Shown here in pieces: positions 17,545-24,955 of a stretch of DNA of 64,000 nt. A program made the translations under genes and the position numbers. The stretch covers positions 1-64,000 of the forward strand of contig CAYPAW010000074.1 in the NCBI GenBank assembly GCA_964408795.1, in the 5' to 3' direction. Positions within the stretch are counted from its first letter, which is position 1. Each line of letters begins with the position of its first letter. The DNA is from JABMQB01 sp964408795. Its GTDB lineage: Bacteria; Bacteroidota; Bacteroidia; Bacteroidales; Prolixibacteraceae. The notes beneath the pieces are model-generated. The model ran no database searches. It worked only from the letters and a program-made list of their open reading frames with translations, and was not told the DNA's origin.

Positions 17545-18036
17545 TTATTTTATGGGTACCTGGCGTTTAAAATCCATTTCCAGGGATATGAAGGTTTCTG
17601 TGCGTGAAATGCCTTCAATTTCCTGAATCTTTTCATCAATAATCCGTTTCAGATGTTTGTTGTTTTTCGTCTGGATTTTGATAAAAATTGCATACTGTCC
17701 GGTTGTGTAATGGCATTCAACAATTTCAGGGATCTTTCGCAATTCTTCTGCTACCTGCTTGTGAAATTTGGCCTTGTCGAGGTAAATCCCCATATAGGCA
17801 CAGGTATTGTATCCCAGTTTTTCGGGATTGACAACAAACTGACTTCCCAGGATGACCTCAATGGTTTGAAGCCTTTGAACCCGTTGATGTATGGCGGCTC
17901 CGGAGACACCACATTCACGGGCTACCTCAAGAAAGGGAATCCGAGCATTTTGGGTAATTAACTCCAGTATTTTCTCATCCAGATCGTCAATATCCGGAAT
18001 AATTTCAATATAATCGTTTTTTCTGATCTTTCTCAT
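17545..18036 (-). CDS. Lrp/AsnC family transcriptional regulator (paralogue 2)
   Basis: This is a 163-residue regulator with the same architecture as its neighbour: HTH at about 20-70 (DDLDEKILELITQNARIPFL, GVSGAAIHQRVQRL) and a RAM domain sharing CHYTTGQYAIFIK and TETFISLE exactly with paralogue 1. I chose the ATG at 18036 (MRKIRKNDY) because the longer reading from 18117 adds 27 residues unlike the family. The one-base gap to the next gene implies co-transcription. It probably arose by tandem duplication; the two may form mixed oligomers (inference). Confidence 0.92.
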   Translation of the reverse strand: MRKIRKNDYIEIIPDIDDLDEKILELITQNARIPFLEVARECGVSGAAIHQRVQRLQTIEVILGSQFVVNPEKLGYNTCAYMGIYLDKAKFHKQVAEELRKIPEIVECHYTTGQYAIFIKIQTKNNKHLKRIIDEKIQEIEGISRTETFISLEMDFKRQVPIK

Positions 18037-18188
18037 GGTTTCCTTTTTCTTACAAAAGACAAAATAAATGGGAGATCTATATTCCAATGTGAAACAAAAA
18101 ATGCCAAACAACTGCAATAATATTACAATCAGTAAATATAAGTCAAATTTTTAAATTCCCGGACATACCCTGGCAGGTTTTCCTTGAT

Positions 18189-19517
18189 TTACTTCACGAT
18201 AAACCGGGAGGCTACTGTCTGGATATCTTCTCCTGAGGGAGCCTGGAATACCCGGAGTTCAAATTCCGGGATCACAGCCAGTATGTGATCAAAGATGTCC
18301 GCCTGTATGGCTTCGTAGTTGGCCCAGCGGGTATCTTTACTGAAGACATAAATCTCTATGGGAAGCCCTTTGTCATTGGGTTGCAATTGCCTTACCAGAA
18401 AGGTCATTGTATCGTTGATGTTTGGATTATTGTGAAGGTAGACTTCCAGGTATTTTCTGAATATGCCGATATTGGTCTGACTTCTTCGGCTTATCTTGTC
18501 CTCTTCGCTTAATTTTTTCCCCTTGTTGAATTCTTCAATTTCCTTTTGTTTTTCGATCACATAGTCTTTAATGAGGCCAAATTTTTCAAATTTTTGAAGC
18601 AGTTCGCGGGTGCAGAATTTTATGGAGGTCATGTCAATGGATATGGATCGTTTGATTCGTCTTCCCCCGGAAGCAGCCATGCCTTCCCAGTTATTGAATG
18701 TCTCTGTAACCAGAGCATAGGTAGGAATGGTTGAAATGGTTTTATCCCAGTTTTGTACTTTCACGGTATTCAGAGAGATGTCGATGACATCACCATCTGC
18801 CTTTCGGCTGGGCATTTCAATCCAGTCACCGATTTTCACCATGTCGTTTGCCGACAACTGAATAGAGGCTACGAACCCCAGGATGGTATCTTTGAATACC
18901 AGTATCAAAACGGCAGCCATTGCTCCCAGGCCGGCCAAAAGCACCGTGGGATCCCTATTCAGTATAATGGATACAATCAGGATACCTACCATAAAAAAAA
19001 CCAGGATCTTGACCAGTTGAATGTATCCTTTAATGGGCCGGTTAACGGCGTATTTTGTTGTGTTGTAAATATCATTTCCGGCATTCAACAAGCGGTTTAA
19101 GACAAAAACAATGATCCCGGCCATATAAATCTTGGCTACTTTAAGAAGTACGCCTCCCAGCTCCAGATAATAATCTCCGTAGAGGGTTTCCAGCATTTCC
19201 GGAGGCAATTCACTCCAGTTGGAGTGTCCCGGTGGGGAGCTGAAATCACTGGTATAATAAAGAATCAGGGCTGGCACCAAATGGGCTAATCCGGAGAATA
19301 CCTTACGCCGGACCAACATATCATCCCAGGTGGTTTTTGTTTTCCGGACAATCCCGTGAACAATGCGCACCACAATTTTTCGGGTTAGAAAATGCCCCAG
19401 CCAGGCAACCAGAAGAATGATGATGAACACAATTAAAACAGCTAGCGGTTTGGAAAGAAAATCCAGGGATTCACTTTTTTTGAATAAGTCTAAGAAGAAC
19501 AGGTATAACGACTTCAT
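18189..19517 (-). CDS. Mechanosensitive ion channel, MscS family (YbdG-like)
   Basis: This 442-residue inner-membrane protein has four to five hydrophobic segments (about residues 22-45, 75-90, 115-145 and 170-215), followed by the MscS pore helix and beta domain. Examples are LLAGLGAMAAVLILVFKDTI, ASIQLSANDMVKIGDWIEMP and GDVIDISLNTVKVQNWDKT. An extended C-terminal cytoplasmic region contains RRIKRSISIDMTSIKF and IYVFSKDTRWANYEAIQADI. It opens under membrane tension to release solutes on osmotic downshock. Length and the C-terminal form fit the YbdG subfamily. Confidence 0.9.
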   Translation of the reverse strand: MKSLYLFFLDLFKKSESLDFLSKPLAVLIVFIIILLVAWLGHFLTRKIVVRIVHGIVRKTKTTWDDMLVRRKVFSGLAHLVPALILYYTSDFSSPPGHSNWSELPPEMLETLYGDYYLELGGVLLKVAKIYMAGIIVFVLNRLLNAGNDIYNTTKYAVNRPIKGYIQLVKILVFFMVGILIVSIILNRDPTVLLAGLGAMAAVLILVFKDTILGFVASIQLSANDMVKIGDWIEMPSRKADGDVIDISLNTVKVQNWDKTISTIPTYALVTETFNNWEGMAASGGRRIKRSISIDMTSIKFCTRELLQKFEKFGLIKDYVIEKQKEIEEFNKGKKLSEEDKISRRSQTNIGIFRKYLEVYLHNNPNINDTMTFLVRQLQPNDKGLPIEIYVFSKDTRWANYEAIQADIFDHILAVIPEFELRVFQAPSGEDIQTVASRFIVK

Positions 19518-19566
19518 CTTAATTTTGTAATTTTAGGGTTTTTAAAAATACAAATTTGAGATAAAT

Positions 19567-20841
19567 ATGAAAGGCAAAATAAGCATAATTTTCGTTTTAT
19601 TGCCGGGGATTTTGTTCTCTCAGGCCGCATTTAACAAGTATTTCAGCAAAGGAACCCTCCGTTTTGATTTTCTCCTTGGGGGGAACCATACAGAGGAGAT
19701 GGTATATCCGGTTCAGATCAAAGCCGAGCCTTACTGGGGAGGTTCTGAGACCAATCTGATCGACGACATGAACTATGGTACCTATCGGTACAAGATTACA
19801 GATTTTACGACAGACAGCCTCCTTTTTTCCCGGGGCTTATGTACGCTTTTTCAGGAATGGCAATCTACCGCTGAAGCAAAAATCATCGACCGTACCTTTT
19901 ATCAGGCTGCTTTTTTCCCTTTTCCGAAGAAGAAGGTAATGCTTGCCATTGATGCACGTCAGCGGGATGGTCTTTTCAAGACCATCTTTCGTACCGAAAT
20001 CGATCCGGATGACTATTTTATCATTTCGGAAAAATCCCGTTCTTTTCCGGTGGAAAAAATAGTAGAGAACGGACCACCCGATAAAAAAGTCGACCTGGTG
20101 ATCCTTGCTGAAGGATATACCTCCTATGAAATGGATAAATTTACCGACGATGCGAAACGTTTGACTGCTTATTTGTTTGAGGTTTCTCCTTTTAAGGAAG
20201 AAAAGAACCGTTTTAATGTCTATGCCATTGCATCTCCTTCCCTGGAATCCGGTACGGATATACCGGGGGAACATATCTTTAGAAATACCCTGTTCAATTC
20301 AACTTTTTATACTTTTGATGAAGCCCGTTATCTTACTACTTCGGATATGAAGACCATTTACGATGCAGCCTCTGTGGTTCCCTGGGACCAGATATATATC
20401 CTTGTGAATTCTAAACAATATGGAGGCGGAGGTATCTATAACCTCGTTTCCGTTTGCACTGCAGACCATGAACTCTCAGAGAAGGTCTTTGTACATGAAT
20501 TCGGACATGGATTTGCCGGACTGGGAGATGAATATTATACTTCCTCGGTAGCCTATGAAGATTTTTATAATTTGGAAATTGAACCCTGGGAACCCAATTT
20601 AACCACCCTGGTGAATTTTAAAAACAAATGGGAAAACCTGATCCCTGATTCTGTGCCGGTCCCTACTCCCCGCACTGGACGCTATAAAAATAGTGTGGGC
20701 GTATTTGAAGGGGGAGGATACATGAACAAGGGAATGTACAGCCCTATGATGGATTGCCGGATGAAAAGCAATGATGCCAAAGAATTCTGCCCAGCCTGCC
20801 AACAGGCAATCAAAAAGATGATTGTTTTTTATACCCGTTGA
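19567..20841 (+). CDS. Secreted IgA peptidase M64-family metalloprotease
   Basis: This 424-residue protein has an N-terminal signal peptide (MKGKISIIFVLLPGILFSQA). An N-terminal beta domain precedes an M64 peptidase domain from about residue 175 (KVDLVILAEGYTSYEMDKF). The zinc site is HEFGHGFAGLGDEYY. ACQQAIKKMI closes the domain. Named for Clostridium ramosum IgA protease, most family members have no known substrate; in this setting it is better viewed as a periplasmic or secreted protease than an IgA-specific enzyme. It is divergent from the MscS gene. Confidence 0.9.
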   Translation: MKGKISIIFVLLPGILFSQAAFNKYFSKGTLRFDFLLGGNHTEEMVYPVQIKAEPYWGGSETNLIDDMNYGTYRYKITDFTTDSLLFSRGLCTLFQEWQSTAEAKIIDRTFYQAAFFPFPKKKVMLAIDARQRDGLFKTIFRTEIDPDDYFIISEKSRSFPVEKIVENGPPDKKVDLVILAEGYTSYEMDKFTDDAKRLTAYLFEVSPFKEEKNRFNVYAIASPSLESGTDIPGEHIFRNTLFNSTFYTFDEARYLTTSDMKTIYDAASVVPWDQIYILVNSKQYGGGGIYNLVSVCTADHELSEKVFVHEFGHGFAGLGDEYYTSSVAYEDFYNLEIEPWEPNLTTLVNFKNKWENLIPDSVPVPTPRTGRYKNSVGVFEGGGYMNKGMYSPMMDCRMKSNDAKEFCPACQQAIKKMIVFYTR

Positions 20842-20850
20842 TACAAAAAT

Positions 20851-20996
20851 GACTTTAGCCTGAACTATTCATAAATTTTAAAAAATTTGAAGAAAGCTCA
20901 GGTTAACCCCGACTTCGATGGAGTTTAACGTTGGAAGAAAGTTTTACTAAATCTTAGTCGCTGTCGGAGACAGGAATAATCCATGAATTATTCGGG
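20851..20996. repeat. CCYGAAYNATTCAT repeat, copy 2 (inverted motifs)
   Basis: GACTTTAGCCTGAACTATTC begins at 20851 and matches 270-294 closely. At 20981-20996 CCATGAATTATTCGGG is the reverse complement of the second motif at 339-355. In this copy the two motifs face each other across about 105 bases. The repeat lies in the gap between the M64 peptidase and DUF6249 genes. Confidence 0.6.
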
Positions 20997-21323
20997 TTAG
21001 GTATTCTTCATCCGGGTGATAACCTGGTAGGCTATGATCAGGGCAATTCCTCCGGCCAGCAGAATGGTTGTAAAGAATGCAACGACTTCATTGATTGCTT
21101 TGGATAATCCATATCCGCCAATCACTCCTACAGATAATCCAATCAGAAAAATTCCCCATTTAACCAGATTGATTCTCGATTCGGTGGAATTTCTCTTAAA
21201 TATATTGGCATCCACACCTTTTTCCACCAACGCAAGCCTTTCTTTGGTGCGTGTCGTATAATATACGTAAAGGATGGCAAAAATGGCCAGAAAAAAAGCT
21301 ACAGGTACTACAATTCCTTCCAT
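20997..21323 (-). CDS. DUF6249-like small membrane protein
   Basis: This 108-residue protein has three hydrophobic segments (about residues 4-22, 53-70 and 80-100) and a basic loop TTRTKERLALVEKGVDANIF. This pattern is common in Bacteroidota, where such genes sit divergently next to an ECF sigma gene, as here. Function unknown. A regulatory link to the neighbouring sigma/anti-sigma pair is suggested by position only. Confidence 0.72.
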   Translation of the reverse strand: MEGIVVPVAFFLAIFAILYVYYTTRTKERLALVEKGVDANIFKRNSTESRINLVKWGIFLIGLSVGVIGGYGLSKAINEVVAFFTTILLAGGIALIIAYQVITRMKNT

Positions 21324-21380
21324 GGTATTTGTTTTAAATTGTTTATATTTCGTTGACTTTTTGACGCGGAAGAATTCCTG

Positions 21381-21425
21381 CGGTTACATTTTTTAGAATT
21401 TTTTTTTTTGCCGAACTTGTAACCG
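21381..21425. promoter_or_regulatory. Inverted repeat CGGTTACA/TGTAACCG upstream of the sigma gene
   Basis: An eight-base inverted repeat (21381-21388 and 21418-21425) surrounds a T-rich stretch ending in TTTGCCGAAC, 25 bases before the sigma-factor ATG and within the divergent DUF6249 promoter region. It could be an operator or part of an ECF-type promoter. This is seen in sequence only. Confidence 0.3.
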
Positions 21426-21450
21426 GAATAAAACAAACACGTCTAAGCAA

Positions 21451-22017
21451 ATGGAAACACAAGACGATTTATATTACATAGAAAAGGTAATAAACGGACA
21501 AAACCATTGCTTTTCCTATATTGTTGAGAAATATAAAGACATTGTGTTTTCGATCGCATTAAAAGTTCTTAGAAATCGTGATGAAGCAGAGGAGATGGCC
21601 CAGGAGGTATTTATCAAAGTGTATAAATCGCTTCACAAATTCCGCGGTACCTCAAAATTTTCAACCTGGTTGTACAGCGTAACCTACAATCATTGCATTT
21701 CTCATACGAGAAAGAAAAAATATGAAGTCAGTTCGCTGGATGATATCCAGGTTCAGGAGGAAGCGGATGATATCCATTTCGATGGATTTACCGATGAGGA
21801 ACGCAAGGAATATCTGGAAGCCGCTTTAAAGAAATTACCGGCAGAAGATTACACCCTGGTGATGCTTTATTATTACAAAGACCAGTCAGTGGATGAAGTA
21901 GCGGCTGCAACCCATCTTTCGACAAGCAATGTAAAGGTAAAGCTTCACAGAGCCAGGAAAAAACTTTATGTCTTGTTAAACGAAATGTTGAGTGACGAAA
22001 TAAATGCCTTATTATGA
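21451..22017 (+). CDS. RNA polymerase ECF-type sigma factor
   Basis: This 188-residue sigma-70 family protein has region 2 at about 20-90 (YIVEKYKDIVFSIALKVLRN, AEEMAQEVFIKVYKSLHKFR, FSTWLYSVTYNHCIS) and region 4 at about 125-180 (LPAEDYTLVMLYYYKDQS, HLSTSNVKVKLHRARKKLY). No region 1 or 3 is present, as in ECF factors. It ends TTATTATGA. The next gene encodes a small membrane protein likely to be its anti-sigma partner, and a repeat copy separates them. Confidence 0.94.
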   Translation: METQDDLYYIEKVINGQNHCFSYIVEKYKDIVFSIALKVLRNRDEAEEMAQEVFIKVYKSLHKFRGTSKFSTWLYSVTYNHCISHTRKKKYEVSSLDDIQVQEEADDIHFDGFTDEERKEYLEAALKKLPAEDYTLVMLYYYKDQSVDEVAAATHLSTSNVKVKLHRARKKLYVLLNEMLSDEINALL

Positions 22018-22109
22018 AACGAGCATGGTCAATATTTACACCCAAGGCTATGATCCATCCCGATAACCATCGGGAATACCTTATAAATTTTAACACTTTA
22101 ATCATATGA
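22013..22109 (+). repeat. MKRA mini-ORF palindromic repeat, copy B, inside a sigma/anti-sigma junction
   Basis: TATGA occurs at both ends (22013-22017 and 22105-22109). Removing one 92-base unit restores TTATTATGATAGAATTC, in which the sigma stop and the next start overlap as ATGA. The element starts ATGAAACGAGCATGGTCAAT and has palindrome TCCCGATAACCATCGGGA at 22058-22075. It encodes a 31-residue ORF (22014-22109; MKRAWSIFTPKAMIHPDNHR at its start). That ORF overlaps the sigma stop and the downstream start by four bases each. Confidence 0.82.
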
Positions 22110-22513
22110 TAGAATTCGAAAAAGACCCAAAGCTGGAACGCCTGATCAAAGAAACAAGGCTGGAAAAGCCAGGCCGTAATTTCACGATGAAGGTGATGAA
22201 TGAGATTTATGCCCTGGAACCAACCCGGTCGGTTCAATCCGGATTCCCGGTGCTTGGAAGGACTTTCTGGGTTCTGGGTTCTTTGTTTGTGGTCCTTGCC
22301 ATTCTTTTTATTGTGCTCTCGGGAACCATTGCCGATACCGGGGGTACTCTCAACAACTTTTTATCTGTAGATACGGGAAATATTACCCGGGAATACCGGA
22401 ATATCCTTGGTCAGATAGGCAACATTCCCCTTAGCATAGCTGCTATCTTAACGGCCACTTCCATCCTTTTAATCATTGAAAGATTCATGGCAAAAAAACA
22501 TCTTTTTGTATAA
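22106..22513 (+). CDS. Putative anti-sigma factor, small membrane protein
   Basis: This 135-residue protein has a charged cytoplasmic N terminus (about 1-48, with EKPGRNFTMKVMNEIYALEP) and two hydrophobic helices (about 52-75 and 108-125) flanking a polar loop. The xxFTxKVM pattern recurs in Bacteroidota proteins encoded after ECF sigma genes. No zinc-binding HxxxCxxC motif is present. Identity as an anti-sigma factor is inferred from position and topology. The ATG overlaps the stop of the repeat-encoded mini-ORF. Confidence 0.7.
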   Translation: MIEFEKDPKLERLIKETRLEKPGRNFTMKVMNEIYALEPTRSVQSGFPVLGRTFWVLGSLFVVLAILFIVLSGTIADTGGTLNNFLSVDTGNITREYRNILGQIGNIPLSIAAILTATSILLIIERFMAKKHLFV

Positions 22514-22697
22514 TCGAAAAATTTCTGAGTGTAGTAACCTGAGCCGAGTCGACTCTCATTCCTCTTTCAAAAAACATTTCTTACCTTTGTTTTTTCTTTA
22601 ACAGGGATACCCATAAACCAAGTTCCCGTTCCGATGGTTGTTGGGAGGAGATGAAAACCAAAACATCACCGGATCCCTATGATAAAATTTTCGATCC

Positions 22698-24887
22698 ATG
22701 AAACAGATTCTGATTGCAGCCATAGCTCTTCTGTCTCTTCTTACAACCGAAGCCCAGGATTCAAAAAAAATAACCCTGGAAGATCTTTTTGTACACGGAA
22801 CATTCCGACAAAAATCCGTCACCGGTTTACGGTCTATGAATGACGGAGAGCATTATACTACCCTGGCAAACAGCAGCCGAATTGTAAAAAACAGCTATAA
22901 AACAGGAGAAGCATTAACGATCCTGTTTGATCTTTACCAGCTGGAAGATCCTCCCATAAAATCATTCAGCAACTATACCTTCAGTGAAGATGAAACAAAA
23001 ATTCTGTTAACCACGCATGTAAATTCCATATACCGCCGTTCTTATACGGCTGAATACTATATATGGGATACTTTTCTGGAAGAGTTGTATCCGCTTTCCG
23101 AAAAGGGAGTCCAGCAGGCAGCTGTTTTTTCTCCGGATGGCGAGCGGGTTGCCTTTGTACGTGACAACAATATTTTCATTAAGAACCTGAAATTCGGCAC
23201 GGAGAGTCAGGTTACTCACGATGGCAAAAAAAATGAAATTATCAATGGCATTCCTGACTGGGTGTACGAAGAAGAATTTGGTTTCAACAATGCCATGGCC
23301 TGGTCTCCCGACAGCAAATTCCTGGCTTACCTTCGTTTCGATGAATCCAACGTAAGGGAGTTTGGGTTGCCCTTATATGGGGGCGAAGCACCCTGTCTTG
23401 AAGAGAATATACCCTACCCGGGAACCAGAATGTATAAATACCCGAAGGCCGGAGAAAACAATTCAGTGGTTTCAACCCATGTATATGAAATACGATCAAG
23501 AACCACGATAAAGGTGGATACCGGTGAGGAGTCCGACATTTATCTTCCAAGGCTCCGGTGGACACCTGACGCCAACGATTTGCACATCATGCGGCTGAAC
23601 AGACTTCAGAACCAGCTGGATATTCTTTATGCCAATCCGTATACAGGCGAAACAAGGATTTTTTATACGGAAAAAAACAAAAGGTATATCTCGGAAAATT
23701 TTCTCGATGATTTTACCTACCTCCCGGACGGAGGTTTTGTTGTGGTTAGTGAACGTGACGGGTGGTCTCACCTCTACCATTATGATCGCCAGGGTTTCGA
23801 ACTGAAACAACTGACCGAAGGGAATTTTGATGTAACCGGTTTTTACGGGTACAATCCTGACGAGGAGATGTTTTACTATCAGGCAGCCACCGAATCGCCC
23901 TTACACAGAGAAGTCTGCTTCCAGAGCCTTGATGGGAAGAAACAAGGGAAGTTATCCACGTTGGAGGGAACCACCTCGGTTGCATTCAGCAAAGGATTTG
24001 AATACCATATCCAGTACTTCAGCAATGCCAAAACTCCTGTGCAGGTCACGCTTTATGGCCCCAAAGGAAAAAAAATAAGGGTCCTGGAAGACAATCAACA
24101 ACTCCAGTCCCGGATGAAGGAGTATAATGTCCCGGTTAAAGAGTTCTTTCATTTTCAAAACCCGGAAGGAACCGAACTGAACGGATGGATGTTAAAACCG
24201 GCCGGTTTTGATCCGTCCCGGGAATACCCGGTGGTCGTATATCAATACAGCGGTCCGAATTCACAAAGCGTAACCGATCATTTTCAGGTCGGCTGGTATG
24301 AATACCTGGCTCAGCAAGGTTTTCTGGTAGCATGCGTAGATCCCAGGGGTACCGGAGCCCGGGGGGAGGATTTCAGAAAAGTTACCTATATGCAATTGGG
24401 TAAATATGAATCGGAAGATCTGATATCGACAGCCCGTTATCTTGCCGGCCTCCCTTTTACGGAGGAAGAAAACATGGCAATCTTCGGCTGGAGTTATGGT
24501 GGTTTCATGGTATCGTTAACCTTGTGTAAAACCGATCTTTTCAAAGCCGGCATAGCGGTAGCTCCGGTTACCGACTGGCGGTTTTACGATACAGCTTATA
24601 CCGAAAGGTACATGCGTACTCCCGGGCTTAATCCCGATGGCTATACACAAAACGCTCCCCTAACTCTGGCAGACAAACTCACAGGAAATCTGCTTCTGAT
24701 TCACGGCTCTGCAGACGACAATGTACACCTCCAGAACACCATGGAATTTTCTGAAAAACTGGTGCAGGCAGGAATTCCCTTCCAAATGGCTCTCTATACC
24801 AACAGAGACCATGGAATCCGGGGAGGAAATACCTCCCTTCACCTTCATCAGAAAATGACAAATTTTCTGATCGATCAGCTTCAATGA
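22698..24887 (+). CDS. S9B-type dipeptidyl peptidase IV-like serine peptidase
   Basis: This exported 729-residue enzyme removes N-terminal dipeptides, typically X-Pro or X-Ala. A signal peptide (MKQILIAAIALLSLLTTEAQ) precedes a beta-propeller with the DWVYEEEF motif (187-194) that binds the substrate amino terminus. The C-terminal alpha/beta-hydrolase has GWSYGGF with Ser599, GSADDNVHLQ with Asp near 674 and RDHGI with His705. The triad and double-Glu motif are intact. It sits tail to tail with an aminopeptidase P gene, so two proline-specific peptidases are adjacent. Confidence 0.94.
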   Translation: MKQILIAAIALLSLLTTEAQDSKKITLEDLFVHGTFRQKSVTGLRSMNDGEHYTTLANSSRIVKNSYKTGEALTILFDLYQLEDPPIKSFSNYTFSEDETKILLTTHVNSIYRRSYTAEYYIWDTFLEELYPLSEKGVQQAAVFSPDGERVAFVRDNNIFIKNLKFGTESQVTHDGKKNEIINGIPDWVYEEEFGFNNAMAWSPDSKFLAYLRFDESNVREFGLPLYGGEAPCLEENIPYPGTRMYKYPKAGENNSVVSTHVYEIRSRTTIKVDTGEESDIYLPRLRWTPDANDLHIMRLNRLQNQLDILYANPYTGETRIFYTEKNKRYISENFLDDFTYLPDGGFVVVSERDGWSHLYHYDRQGFELKQLTEGNFDVTGFYGYNPDEEMFYYQAATESPLHREVCFQSLDGKKQGKLSTLEGTTSVAFSKGFEYHIQYFSNAKTPVQVTLYGPKGKKIRVLEDNQQLQSRMKEYNVPVKEFFHFQNPEGTELNGWMLKPAGFDPSREYPVVVYQYSGPNSQSVTDHFQVGWYEYLAQQGFLVACVDPRGTGARGEDFRKVTYMQLGKYESEDLISTARYLAGLPFTEEENMAIFGWSYGGFMVSLTLCKTDLFKAGIAVAPVTDWRFYDTAYTERYMRTPGLNPDGYTQNAPLTLADKLTGNLLLIHGSADDNVHLQNTMEFSEKLVQAGIPFQMALYTNRDHGIRGGNTSLHLHQKMTNFLIDQLQ

Positions 24888-24955
24888 ATGTGTTTTGAGA
24901 AAAATGTGATTCAAAGCGATTGCTGAAGAAACCCGTTGAAAAAACCTCCGTTTCC

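Noticed and set aside
22582..22589. TACCTTTG as a promoter for the DPP IV-like gene
   Set aside because: The -7 element matches, but the -33 position reads TTCC, so support is incomplete.
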